The position numbers were made by a program, and so were the translations under genes. From JBKHBQ01 sp046542305 (GTDB lineage: Bacteria > Bacteroidota > Bacteroidia > Bacteroidales > 4484-276), in NCBI GenBank assembly GCA_046542305.1, contig JBKHBQ010000028.1:1-23191 (forward strand): a DNA stretch of 23,191 bases. The letters are read 5' to 3'. Shown one piece after another: positions 11,707-19,519 of this stretch. The notes below the pieces were generated by a model, which saw only the letters and a program-made list of their open reading frames with translations, was not told the origin of the DNA and did not search any database. Position 1 is the first letter of the stretch, and each line of letters starts with the position of its first letter.

Positions 11707-11732
11707 ATCTCTGCTAATTTCTTTGGTTTTTG

Positions 11733-14171
11733 TTATTGATTTTGTTCGATGATGTTCAGGCGCCTGATGGCCTCCGACACGCTTTTGATGCTGATGGGCT
11801 TGGTAACGTATTCGTCCATTCCGGCATTAAGGCACTTTTCGCGGTCGCCCTTCATGGCATGTGCGGTCATAGCGATGATGGGTGTATGCCTGCCTGAATC
11901 CTTTTCCAAATCACGGATGATTCCGGTGGCTTCGAAGCCGTCCATCTCGGGCATTTGTACATCCATAAATATGATGTCAAATTTTTTTTCCTTCACAAAA
12001 TCTACGGCTTCACGTCCATTTCCGGCAATGGTTACCTTGCAGCCAAGGTTTTCGAGCAGCCCGTTGGCCAGTTTTTGGTTAATCAGGTTGTCCTCGGCAA
12101 GCAGCACGTCCATTGTTTTGTTCAGGTCGTTTGTGGCTGTTGATTTGAACGACTGCCGGGTGGATTTGTCCGTTTCAACCCTCCCCGAAACCTCGTTGAG
12201 TATTCTGATCAGGTCGTTTTTAAAGATCGGCTTGATGAGATATCTGGCAATACCATATTCCGAGAGTTTTTTCCGTTGAAGGCTCACATCGTCCGATGAA
12301 AGAAGGATGAGGTGGGGCAGGGGTTTCACCTTTTGTTCCTTGTGCATCAATTTGGCCATTTCAATCCCGTCCATTTCCGGCATATGATAATCGATCAGCA
12401 CGATATGGAAGGGGTTTTCGGTGGCTGATTGTTTCAGGATCTTGCGGTAAGCTTCATGGCCATTCTCCGCTTCATCATAGCGGATTCCCAGGTGCCTGAG
12501 CAGTCCGCTGAGAATATTGCGGTTGGTCTGGTTGTCGTCGGCAATCAGAATGTTTTTATCCCTGAAGGCGGGATGAATTTCGGTGTCGCTTTCATGAATT
12601 TCGGCAGTAGATTTTTCCAGGCAAATATTGAAACTGAAGATGCTTCCACCGCCATATTTGCTTTTTACGCTGATGTTTCCCCGCATCATTTCCACCAGGC
12701 TCTTAGAAATGGCAAGCCCCAGCCCGGTGCCGCCAAACTTTCTGGAGGTGGAACTGTCGGCCTGGCTGAACGATTTGAAAAGGTTCTGCAGCTTGTCTTC
12801 CTGAATCCCGATGCCGGTATCGATTACCGAAAATTCCAGTTCCGATTCGCGCTCGGTTTGATTTTTCTGCTTCACCACCAGCTTTACCTCGCCTTCGTCC
12901 GTAAACTTGATGGCGTTGCCGATAAGGTTGAACAGCACCTGCCGCAGCCGCACCGGATCACCAATGTAGTAGTTGTGCACCCCGGGCTCGATGTCGAGGA
13001 TCAGCTCGATGTTTTTGGTTGCGGTCTTGCTCGAAAGCGGGCGCAGCACTTTTTCGATCACACTGCGCAGGCTGAATTCCACCATGTCGAGTTCCAGTTT
13101 ACGCGCTTCGATTTTTGAAAGGTCAAGGATGTCGTTGATGATATCCAGCAGAGATTCGCCCGAATATTTAATGGCTTCGATGCGTTCTCTCATTTCGTCA
13201 TCGAGCCTGCCCATCAGCACCAGCTCGGTCATACCGATGATGCCATTGAGCGGTGTACGTATTTCGTGGCTCATATTGGCCAAAAATTCGCTCTTGGTGC
13301 GGCTGGCCTGTTCAGCCAGCTTGCGGGCATTTTTCATTTCCTCCTCCGCCCGCTTGCGTTGCGAAATATCAATAATGAAATTCAGCAGCGCTTCCTTGCC
13401 TTCCCAGTTGATCACCACCGAATTGATCTCCACCCATCGGATGTCTTCATTTCCGTCGATAATTTTTATGGCAATGCGCTGATCCCGGAGATTTTTTCCC
13501 AGTTTGTCAAAATGCTCACTTTGCAGCAGGTGCCTGAATTCGGGATGGACAAAGTCGATGAACTTTTTGTTGAGCAGGCGGCCGTATTCACCAACGAGGA
13601 TTTCACTGGTTTTGGGATTATGGAATTTGATGCGGTTGTTTTGCAGGACAAAAATACCTTCGTTGGCATTTTCGAAAATATCCTTGTACTTTACCTCGCT
13701 TTCCTTAAGCTGTTCCTTTGAGCTGAGCAGTTCGGTGATGGTGTTTTCGAGTTTCAGGGTAAGATCTTCGAGGGTGTTGCGCTGGCGGTACAGATCGATA
13801 AAAACGCCCACTTTGCTTTGAAGGATTTCCGCCTCGATAGGCTTGAAAAGATAATCCACAGCACCGGCATCGTAGCCACGGAAGATGTGTTTCTTTTCTT
13901 TGTTGATGGCGGTGATGAAGATGATGGGGATATGGCGGGTTTTCTCGGAGCCGCGCATCAGCTCGGCGGCTTCAAAACCATCCATGCCGGGCATTTGAAC
14001 ATCGAGCAGCACCAGGGCAAAATCAAAGTCGAACATCAGCGCCAGCGCTTCATTGCCCGACCTGGCTTTGATAAGGTTGATCTCAGGTGAATCCAGAATG
14101 CTTTCTATGGTCAGCAGGTTTTCTTCCCTGTCGTCAACAGCCAGTATATTGATCTTTTTTCTTTCACCCAT
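11733..14171 (-). CDS. Cytoplasmic hybrid histidine kinase REC-PAS-HisKA-HATPase-REC-REC
   Basis: This 812-residue protein has no membrane segment. Its domains in order are: an N-terminal receiver (about 6-125, D57, K110 in LFKPIE), a coiled linker (130-160), a PAS domain (about 158-275), and HisKA with H302 (FLANMSHEIRTPLNG). The ATPase domain follows (N419, DTGIGI 451-456, GTGLGL 481-486), then two C-terminal receivers with D594 (LIDYHMPEMDG) and D737 (FMDVQMPEMDG). Having a receiver before the kinase means its activity can be set by another kinase, plausibly the 1320-residue protein encoded next to it. It is the first gene of the signalling operon (26-nt gap to the next). A partial -7-like TACTTTTA lies about 70 nt upstream. 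No DNA-binding domain is present, so the output is not visible in this window. Confidence 0.95.
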   Translation of the reverse strand: MGERKKINILAVDDREENLLTIESILDSPEINLIKARSGNEALALMFDFDFALVLLDVQMPGMDGFEAAELMRGSEKTRHIPIIFITAINKEKKHIFRGYDAGAVDYLFKPIEAEILQSKVGVFIDLYRQRNTLEDLTLKLENTITELLSSKEQLKESEVKYKDIFENANEGIFVLQNNRIKFHNPKTSEILVGEYGRLLNKKFIDFVHPEFRHLLQSEHFDKLGKNLRDQRIAIKIIDGNEDIRWVEINSVVINWEGKEALLNFIIDISQRKRAEEEMKNARKLAEQASRTKSEFLANMSHEIRTPLNGIIGMTELVLMGRLDDEMRERIEAIKYSGESLLDIINDILDLSKIEARKLELDMVEFSLRSVIEKVLRPLSSKTATKNIELILDIEPGVHNYYIGDPVRLRQVLFNLIGNAIKFTDEGEVKLVVKQKNQTERESELEFSVIDTGIGIQEDKLQNLFKSFSQADSSTSRKFGGTGLGLAISKSLVEMMRGNISVKSKYGGGSIFSFNICLEKSTAEIHESDTEIHPAFRDKNILIADDNQTNRNILSGLLRHLGIRYDEAENGHEAYRKILKQSATENPFHIVLIDYHMPEMDGIEMAKLMHKEQKVKPLPHLILLSSDDVSLQRKKLSEYGIARYLIKPIFKNDLIRILNEVSGRVETDKSTRQSFKSTATNDLNKTMDVLLAEDNLINQKLANGLLENLGCKVTIAGNGREAVDFVKEKKFDIIFMDVQMPEMDGFEATGIIRDLEKDSGRHTPIIAMTAHAMKGDREKCLNAGMDEYVTKPISIKSVSEAIRRLNIIEQNQ

Positions 14172-14297
14172 AAACAGATCATTCTTTAGCGTTACCAGTT
14201 TTCAGCATTATTGTACTTCGAATGAGGCATGAATGCAAAGGATAAAAGTATTTAAAAATATTGATATTGCGCAGGATTTTCCTCAACAGGCATGAAA

Positions 14298-14915
14298 CTA
14301 TCTGTGTTCATCCAGTTTCATTTTAATTTTTGAAGTCAGAAAATCGATTGCCACCAAATTGGTACCGCCCTGAGGCACGATGATGTCGGCATATCTTTTT
14401 GTAGGTTCAATAAACTGCAGGTGCATGGGTTTGACAAATGTTTCGTAATGGCCGAGCACATCCTGCACCGAGCGGCCGCGTTCGATCAGGTCGCGCTTGA
14501 TAATACGCATGAGGCGGTCGTCGGTGTCGGCATCTACGAAAATTTTTACACTGAACTTATTCCGGAGCCTGGCATTGGTTAAAATAAGGATACCCTCGAC
14601 AATGATTACCTTTTTGGGTTCCACCTGCACGGTTTCTTTTGCCCGGGCGCAGGTAACGTAGGAATAGATGGGCCTGGCAATAGATTCACCGCTGATGAGC
14701 ATTTCGAGATGCTTGTTCAAAAGCTCGAATTCGATGGAGGCCGGATGGTCGAAATTGATTTTCTTTTTTTCTTCCTCCGACAGGTGCCCGTTGTCCTTGT
14801 AATAGGAATCCTGAGAAATAACAGAAACCGAATTCTTTGGCAGACCCTTAATGATCTTGTTTACCACGGTGGTTTTTCCCGAGCCCGATCCGCCGGCAAT
14901 TCCTATGATCAGCAT
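14298..14915 (-). CDS. udk: Uridine kinase (uridine/cytidine kinase)
   Basis: This 205-residue enzyme phosphorylates uridine or cytidine to UMP or CMP with ATP or GTP in pyrimidine salvage. The start MLIIGIAGGSGSGKTTVVNKI contains the P-loop GGSGSGKT. SQDSYYKD, NFDHPASIEFELL, VEGILIL and the lid-like RLMRIIKRDLIERGRS follow as in Udk. Although the frame is open to 14960, the ATG at 14915 is chosen. It gives the standard family N-terminus, and a full promoter (TTTG-19 nt-TACTTTTG) ends 15 nt upstream of it. That promoter sits in the terminator of the preceding operon. Udk is therefore transcribed on its own rather than with the decarboxylase genes. Confidence 0.96.
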   Translation of the reverse strand: MLIIGIAGGSGSGKTTVVNKIIKGLPKNSVSVISQDSYYKDNGHLSEEEKKKINFDHPASIEFELLNKHLEMLISGESIARPIYSYVTCARAKETVQVEPKKVIIVEGILILTNARLRNKFSVKIFVDADTDDRLMRIIKRDLIERGRSVQDVLGHYETFVKPMHLQFIEPTKRYADIIVPQGGTNLVAIDFLTSKIKMKLDEHR

Positions 14916-14930
14916 GTCAAATTTTTGCCT

Positions 14931-14961
14931 CAAAAGTAAAACATATTCATTTTTAATCAAA
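14931..14961 (-). promoter_or_regulatory. Complete Bacteroidota-type promoter of udk (-33 TTTG, -7 TACTTTTG)
   Basis: On the minus strand TTTG (14958-14961) and TACTTTTG (14931-14938) are separated by exactly 19 nt. This fits the TTTG-N19-21-TAnnTTTG consensus established for Bacteroides-type primary sigma factors. It is the only two-element match I found in the window. The -33 TTTG is formed by the end of the T run of the upstream operon's terminator. Confidence 0.7.
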
Positions 14962-14991
14962 AAAAAACCGGCCCCTGTAAAGGAAAGCCGG
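14958..14991 (-). terminator. Rho-independent terminator of the methylmalonyl-CoA decarboxylase operon
   Basis: On the minus strand CCGGC (14987-14991) pairs with GCCGG (14968-14972), with extra CCT/AGG pairing inside. A run of nine T follows. It starts about 28 nt after the mmdB stop codon. Confidence 0.8.
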
Positions 14992-15018
14992 CAATATGAT
15001 GGAAAATTTACACGTGCA

Positions 15019-16374
15019 TCAGAGCAGGAAGCTTAGCAAAATACCCGCGGCTACCGCCGAACCGATAACTCCCGATACGTTAGGCGCCATGGCATGCATA
15101 AGCAGGTGATTCTGCGGATCGTTCTTCAATCCTTCCATCTGCACTACCCTGGCGCTGTCGGGAACTGCCGATACTCCGGCGGCACCGATCAAAGGGTTGA
15201 TCTTGTTGTCGCCCCTGAGGAAAAGGTTCATTGCTTTGGCAAATAAGAGACCGCCTGCCGTGGCCACCATAAACGAGAGGGCACCAAGTATAAAAATCAG
15301 TATCGACTGGCTGGTAAGGAACACATCGGCCTGCGTTGAAGCGCCCACCGTTAGTCCGAGAAGGATGGTCACGATGTCGATCAGCGAGGTTCTTGCCGTA
15401 TCGGCCAGGCGTTTGGTTACGCCGCTTTCTTTCAGGATGTTTCCGAAAAACAACATACCCAGCAGTGGCAGTGCACTTGGGGAGATAAATGCCGTAAGCA
15501 GCAGGCCGATGATGGGAAACAGGATTTTTTCGAGTTTGGTAACGGCCCTCGGTGATTTCATCCTGATCTTTCTTTCCTTCTTATTGGTGAACAACCGCAT
15601 GATAGGCGGCTGAATCACCGGCACCAGGGCCATGTAAGAATACGCGGCAATGGCAATGGGGCCGATCAGGTTTTGCACACGGGTTCCGTCGGGCAAAATG
15701 TTGATACCGTTGGCCAGTTTCGACGACAGGAAGATAGCCGTAGGGCCGTCGGCACCGCCGATAATCCCGATGGCTCCCGCCTCGGCGGGATGAAATCCCA
15801 GCACCAGCGCACCGATGAAGGTGGCAAAAATACCTACCTGCGCGGCAGCACCCAACAGCATCAGCCGTGGATTGGAGATCAGCGACGAAAAGTCGGTCAT
15901 GGCACCGATTCCAAGAAAGATCAGCGGAGGATAAATACCCTGGGTTACCCCGAAATACAAGTAGTTCATTACCGAACCTGTTTCATAAATTCCGAGTTTC
16001 AGGCCGGCGTCGAGCATGAACGGGATGTTCCCGATCAGGATGCCGGTGCCGATAGGAATAAGCAACAGCGGCTCATAATCGTAGCGGATGGCCAGAAAAA
16101 TAAAGAACAATCCCACCACGATCATGATCAGGTGACCGGCAGTGGCATTGGCAAATCCGGTATACCTGAAGAATTTGTTAATACCCTTTTCTGCAGCCGA
16201 ATCTTCTTCGAGCTCTTCTGTATCGATGGTTTGCGGATGCCCGGTGGCCGTTTGATCCTGTTGTTCGATCTGTACCTTTTCCTGTGCGGTGGCTTTGCTT
16301 CCGCCCATATCAAAGGTGGTGTAGATCGATGCCAGGATAGCGATTATTCCAATTACTGTGAGAAATCGTTTCAT
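15019..16374 (-). CDS. mmdB: Sodium-translocating decarboxylase beta subunit (methylmalonyl-CoA decarboxylase MmdB / OadB family)
   Basis: This 451-residue, very hydrophobic inner-membrane protein carries the Na+ channel and the carboxybiotin decarboxylation site. Family hallmarks are GGADGPTAIFLSSKLA, with D209 matching the essential Na+-binding aspartate of OadB, the conserved VIQPPIMRL and GASTQADVFL segments, and NPLIGAAGVSAVPDSARVVQ near the end. An N-terminal helix plus an acidic, low-complexity linker (about residues 25-65) precedes the canonical core, so the protein is longer at its N-terminus than many OadB proteins. The ATG at 16374 is preferred over an upstream in-frame TTG. It is the last gene of the operon, followed by a terminator. 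The identity as methylmalonyl-CoA rather than oxaloacetate or glutaconyl-CoA decarboxylase comes from the linked mmdA and epimerase genes. Confidence 0.94.
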   Translation of the reverse strand: MKRFLTVIGIIAILASIYTTFDMGGSKATAQEKVQIEQQDQTATGHPQTIDTEELEEDSAAEKGINKFFRYTGFANATAGHLIMIVVGLFFIFLAIRYDYEPLLLIPIGTGILIGNIPFMLDAGLKLGIYETGSVMNYLYFGVTQGIYPPLIFLGIGAMTDFSSLISNPRLMLLGAAAQVGIFATFIGALVLGFHPAEAGAIGIIGGADGPTAIFLSSKLANGINILPDGTRVQNLIGPIAIAAYSYMALVPVIQPPIMRLFTNKKERKIRMKSPRAVTKLEKILFPIIGLLLTAFISPSALPLLGMLFFGNILKESGVTKRLADTARTSLIDIVTILLGLTVGASTQADVFLTSQSILIFILGALSFMVATAGGLLFAKAMNLFLRGDNKINPLIGAAGVSAVPDSARVVQMEGLKNDPQNHLLMHAMAPNVSGVIGSAVAAGILLSFLL

Positions 16375-16419
16375 CTGGTGATTGTTTTTGATTGGCAAAG
16401 AAATTCCTTTAACATCCGC

Positions 16420-16848
16420 TTATTCGATTTCCATCAGGGTTTCACCCTGCAAGACGTTGTCGCCGGGTTGAACTTTCAGGTTTTTAATCACGCCGTCTTT
16501 TTCTGCAGCAATGGTGTTTTCCATCTTCATGGCTTCATACATCACCAGCTTATCGCCGAGCTTCACCTGGTCGCCGTTCTTTACAAACACCTGCATGATG
16601 TTTCCGGGCAACGGGCATTTTACCTCGTGGCCTGCTGTTTTGGTGATGGTTTTTTTAATCTTGCTGTCCTGGCGGCGGGTTTGAATTTCCTGCCTTACGA
16701 GCTTGGGCGTTTTCGACTGCTTTACTTCGTGCTGGATTTCCACCTCGTAATTGGTTCCGTTTACTTCGAGGACGGCTCGGTTATCTTCAAACTGAAGAAC
16801 CTCCACCTCGTACTCGTGTCCTTTTATGGTGAATTTGAATTTTTTCAT
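16420..16848 (-). CDS. mmdC: Biotin carboxyl carrier subunit of the decarboxylase (MmdC-like)
   Basis: This 142-residue protein has a C-terminal biotinyl/lipoyl-attachment domain (about 72-142) holding the biotinylation motif EAMKMEN with K108. The N-terminal part (1-45) is a small beta domain, joined by a basic, charged linker (45-70) in place of the Pro/Ala-rich linker of Veillonella MmdC. It would shuttle the carboxyl group from the MmdA active site to the MmdB membrane subunit. Its ATG overlaps the stop codon of the preceding oadG-like gene by 4 nt (ATGA), indicating translational coupling and likely balanced subunit production. Confidence 0.94.
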   Translation of the reverse strand: MKKFKFTIKGHEYEVEVLQFEDNRAVLEVNGTNYEVEIQHEVKQSKTPKLVRQEIQTRRQDSKIKKTITKTAGHEVKCPLPGNIMQVFVKNGDQVKLGDKLVMYEAMKMENTIAAEKDGVIKNLKVQPGDNVLQGETLMEIE

Positions 16849-17219
16849 TGTAACGGTGTTCTGAAATAAGTGTTGGTTGAATAAATTTTCGAACTCCAGG
16901 GCGTATACTGTTTCGACACCCGCTTAATGGTGATCACGTCGCTTTCCTCGTCATGAATTTCGTTGAGGTAAAGAAAAAGCGCCATGCTGATGGCGGCATT
17001 CACATCGCCCTCTACGTGCATCACTTCGCAGTCGTCACACCGGCCATCTTTTTTCAGCTTTCTTCTTGCATTTAAGTTGATAAATTTGGGCATGGCACTG
17101 AATACAAAAAACAGCAGCACCAGGGCGGAGAATACAATGAGGTATCCCACCACCGCCACCGTGACGCTGAAATTTGTAACCTTTGCAAAATCAAATGCTA
17201 TTTCCAATGGTATCATCAT
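16845..17219 (-). CDS. mmdD: OadG/MmdD-family small membrane subunit of the sodium pump decarboxylase
   Basis: This 124-residue protein has one N-terminal membrane helix (about 18-42, VTVAVVGYLIVFSALVLLFF) and a soluble tail. This layout matches the delta/gamma subunit that anchors and stabilises the decarboxylase complex. The tail includes CDDC (61-64) followed by EVMHVEGDVNAAISMALFLYL, a segment I associate with Bacteroidota OadG-like proteins. The CDDC pair could bind a metal (in OadG of enterobacteria a C-terminal histidine motif binds zinc), but that is inference. It lies 10 nt after mmdA and overlaps mmdC by 4 nt. Confidence 0.85.
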   Translation of the reverse strand: MMIPLEIAFDFAKVTNFSVTVAVVGYLIVFSALVLLFFVFSAMPKFINLNARRKLKKDGRCDDCEVMHVEGDVNAAISMALFLYLNEIHDEESDVITIKRVSKQYTPWSSKIYSTNTYFRTPLQ

Positions 17220-17229
17220 CCTGTTTTTT

Positions 17230-18789
17230 TTAGAGCGGAATATTACCGTGTTTTTTAGGCGGCAGCGAATCCTTTTTGGTTGCCAGTGTTTGCAATGCCC
17301 TGATGATGCGGAACCTGGTATTGCGTGGTTCGATCACATCGTCGATATAACCATATCGCGCAGCCTGATAGGGATTTGCAAACATGTCGCGGTACTCCTG
17401 CTCTTTCTTCTCGGTATATCTCTGGGCTTCTTCGGGATCCTTGATTTCTTTGATCTTACGCCCTTCAAGCACTTCGATGGCGCCTTTCGGGCCCATCACG
17501 GCGATTTCTGCCGAAGGCCAGGCGTAGTTGATATCTGCACGTAGCTGCTTGGAGCCCATCACGTCGTGCGCACCGCCATAGGATTTTCTCAGTGTGATGG
17601 TAATTTTGGGTACCGTGGCTTCGCCATAGGCGAACAGAAGTTTTGCACCGTGAATAATGATACCGCCGTACTCCTGGCCGCTGCCGGGTAAAAATCCGGG
17701 AACATCCACCAACGTGATGATCGGCAGGTTGAAGGCGTCGCAAAGTCTGACAAAGCGCGCTGCTTTGCGCGAAGCGTCAATGTCGAGCACGCCGGCGAGG
17801 AAATTAGGCTGGTTGGCAACAATTCCCACGGGCTGTCCATTGAATTTGGCAAAGCCTACGATGATGTTCTTGGCGAAATGCCGGTGAAACTCCAGGAATT
17901 CGCTGTCGTCGACGATGGTGTAAATAATGTCCTTTACATCATATGGCGTATTTGGATTGTCCGGGATGATCTCGTTCAGCATATCGTCCTTGCGGTCGAT
18001 GGGATCGTGGCATTCGGTGGTGATGGGATCTTCGAGGTTGTTCTGCGGAAGATATTCCAGTGTTTTTCTGATCAGCATGATGCCTTCGTCTTCATTATCT
18101 GCACGGAAGTGTGCAACACCCGAACGGGTGGCATGAACGGTGGCACCGCCCAGATCTTCTTCCGAGATCGACTCGCCGGTGACGGTTTTGGTTACCTTGG
18201 GTCCGGTAACAAACATGTAGCTCGTCTGGTCGCTCATGATGATCACATCAGTAAGTGCGGGCGAATAAACGGCTCCGCCGGCGCAGGGACCGAAAACAGC
18301 GGAGATCTGCGGAATTACTCCCGAAGCAAGGATGTTGCGTTGAAAAATCTCGGCATAGCCGGCCAGGCTTTTCACCCCTTCCTGAATACGCGCTCCCCCG
18401 GAATCGTTGATGCCGATAATGGGTGCGCCAACTTTCATGGCCTGATCCATAACCTTACAGATTTTTTGGGCGAAAGTTTCTGACAGCGATCCGCCAAAAA
18501 CCGTAAAATCCTGCGAGAACACATATACCACCCGGCCGTCGATGGTGCCGTGTCCTGTAATAACGCCGTCAGAAAGATATACCTGCTCTTCCATTCCGAA
18601 GTCGTGACTGCGATGGGTCACAAACATGTCGTACTCTTCGAAACTGCCTTCATCAAGCAACATTTCGATGCGTTCGCGGGCCGTGTATTTTCCCTTCTGA
18701 TGCTGGGTCTGGATGCGTTTTTCACCGCCACCCTCACGTGCTTTCACCCTGAGGTCGATCAGTTGCTGTAATTTATCCCGGTTATTCAC
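17230..18789 (-). CDS. mmdA: Methylmalonyl-CoA decarboxylase alpha subunit (carboxyltransferase)
   Basis: This 519-residue cytoplasmic protein has the two crotonase-like halves of acyl-CoA carboxyltransferases. Visible motifs are [14 protein letters not shown] (126-139) and [15 protein letters not shown] (167-181) in the N-half, and [23 protein letters not shown] (361-383) and [16 protein letters not shown] in the C-half. It would transfer the carboxyl of (S)-methylmalonyl-CoA to biotin on MmdC, releasing propionyl-CoA. The sequence alone could equally be a propionyl-CoA carboxylase beta chain. The downstream oadG-, biotin-carrier- and oadB-type genes, and the absence of a biotin carboxylase gene, argue for the Na+-pumping decarboxylase. 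It follows mce with a 39-nt gap. Confidence 0.95.
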   Translation of the reverse strand: MNNRDKLQQLIDLRVKAREGGGEKRIQTQHQKGKYTARERIEMLLDEGSFEEYDMFVTHRSHDFGMEEQVYLSDGVITGHGTIDGRVVYVFSQDFTVFGGSLSETFAQKICKVMDQAMKVGAPIIGINDSGGARIQEGVKSLAGYAEIFQRNILASGVIPQISAVFGPCAGGAVYSPALTDVIIMSDQTSYMFVTGPKVTKTVTGESISEEDLGGATVHATRSGVAHFRADNEDEGIMLIRKTLEYLPQNNLEDPITTECHDPIDRKDDMLNEIIPDNPNTPYDVKDIIYTIVDDSEFLEFHRHFAKNIIVGFAKFNGQPVGIVANQPNFLAGVLDIDASRKAARFVRLCDAFNLPIITLVDVPGFLPGSGQEYGGIIIHGAKLLFAYGEATVPKITITLRKSYGGAHDVMGSKQLRADINYAWPSAEIAVMGPKGAIEVLEGRKIKEIKDPEEAQRYTEKKEQEYRDMFANPYQAARYGYIDDVIEPRNTRFRIIRALQTLATKKDSLPPKKHGNIPL

Positions 18790-18828
18790 AATTGTTTTTT
18801 TTGATTGAAGTTTAAAAAACTATTTGAT

Positions 18829-19230
18829 TTACTGTCCACAAAATTCAGTGAGCACACCATGTGTGGATTTGGGGTGGAGAAATCCGATTTGAAGCCCTTC
18901 GGCGCCTTTGCGCGGAGTCTTGTCGATCAGGCGGATGCCTTTTTCTTCGGCTTCCTGTAAGGCTGCTTCAACATTTTCCATGGCAAATGCCAGGTGATGG
19001 ATGCCCTCGCCTTTCTTTTCAATAAATTTACCTATGGGTCCTTCCGGATCGGTTGATTCCAGAAGTTCGATCTTGGTTTGGCCTACCATGAAAAAGGCGG
19101 TTTTTACTTTCTGATCCGGAACTTCTTCCACGGCATAACATTTAAGTCCCAACACGTCCTCATAATAACGGATGCTTTCTTCAAGATTTTTTACTGCAAT
19201 TCCAATGTGCTCTATGTGAGTTGGTTTCAT
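18829..19230 (-). CDS. mce: Methylmalonyl-CoA epimerase
   Basis: This 133-residue VOC-fold enzyme interconverts (R)- and (S)-methylmalonyl-CoA. The opening [24 protein letters not shown] is the family signature. Likely metal ligands are H8, E55 (KIELLES), H78 or H79 (GEGIHHLAF) and E129 (LTEFCGQ), matching the His/Gln-or-Glu/His/Glu pattern. Its length is normal. As first gene of the operon it links the B12-dependent mutase product (encoded elsewhere) to the decarboxylase, completing succinyl-CoA to propionyl-CoA. A TAnnTTTG box lies 49 nt upstream, overlapped by a perfect palindrome that could be an operator. Confidence 0.97.
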   Translation of the reverse strand: MKPTHIEHIGIAVKNLEESIRYYEDVLGLKCYAVEEVPDQKVKTAFFMVGQTKIELLESTDPEGPIGKFIEKKGEGIHHLAFAMENVEAALQEAEEKGIRLIDKTPRKGAEGLQIGFLHPKSTHGVLTEFCGQ

Positions 19231-19265
19231 ATTTTAGAAACGTTTAATTGTTTGTATCTGAACAA

Positions 19266-19281
19266 TGTGAAAATTTTCACA
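19266..19281. promoter_or_regulatory. Perfect 16-bp palindrome, CRP/FNR-like operator candidate
   Basis: TGTGAAAATTTTCACA is an exact palindrome with the TGTGA-N6-TCACA arrangement recognised by CRP/FNR-family regulators in other bacteria. Its right end overlaps the last 2 nt of the TACTTTTG box, and it covers the expected transcription start of the mce-mmd operon. That position suggests repression. Which protein binds it is unknown. Confidence 0.5.
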
Positions 19282-19287
19282 AAAGTA
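19280..19287 (-). promoter_or_regulatory. Promoter -7 box (TACTTTTG) of the mce-mmdADCB operon
   Basis: TACTTTTG on the minus strand is an exact TAnnTTTG match, 49 nt before the mce ATG. It is identical to the boxes before udk and the GT2 gene. No TTTG is seen at the expected -33 position. Confidence 0.55.
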
Positions 19288-19519
19288 CTTTAAAAAGAGA
19301 TTTCTGAGAAGGGAAAAATAAAAAATATTGCAGCAGGATAAAGCTGAATATGTGATACTTACTTAAATGTAAGAAATCGTAAACAGCAGCTTGTGTGAAT
19401 TTTTATATAAAAGCTCTGCGCTGAGAATCACGGTTGTGCAGAAAAAGCAGTTTCGATAACGTACATTACCAGAAATATTTGGACAGCCGGTTGGGCACTG
19501 TTAAAATTGTATTATTTTT

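Larger units (their letters stand above)
19231..19519. other. 289-nt intergenic region between the tocopherol-cyclase-like gene and mce
   Basis: Besides the promoter box and the palindrome at 19266-19287, this A/T-rich stretch has a second interrupted inverted repeat, CTTAC-N6-GTAAG (19358-19373). No clear terminator with a T run follows the upstream gene, and no small ORF or RNA gene was recognised. Confidence 0.4.

Noticed and set aside
15673..16869. 398-residue open frame on the plus strand opposite mmdB and mmdC
   Set aside because: It spans the complement of two clearly coding genes, is composition-driven (His/Gln rich), and matches no family I recognise.
17230..18789. mmdA as propionyl-CoA carboxylase beta chain
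   Set aside because: No biotin carboxylase gene is present, and the downstream OadG- and OadB-type membrane subunits indicate a decarboxylase.
19358..19373. CTTAC-N6-GTAAG inverted repeat as a second operator
   Set aside because: The arms are only 5 bp, the spacing region is not symmetrical, and it is not placed at a recognisable promoter; chance is likely in A/T-rich DNA.
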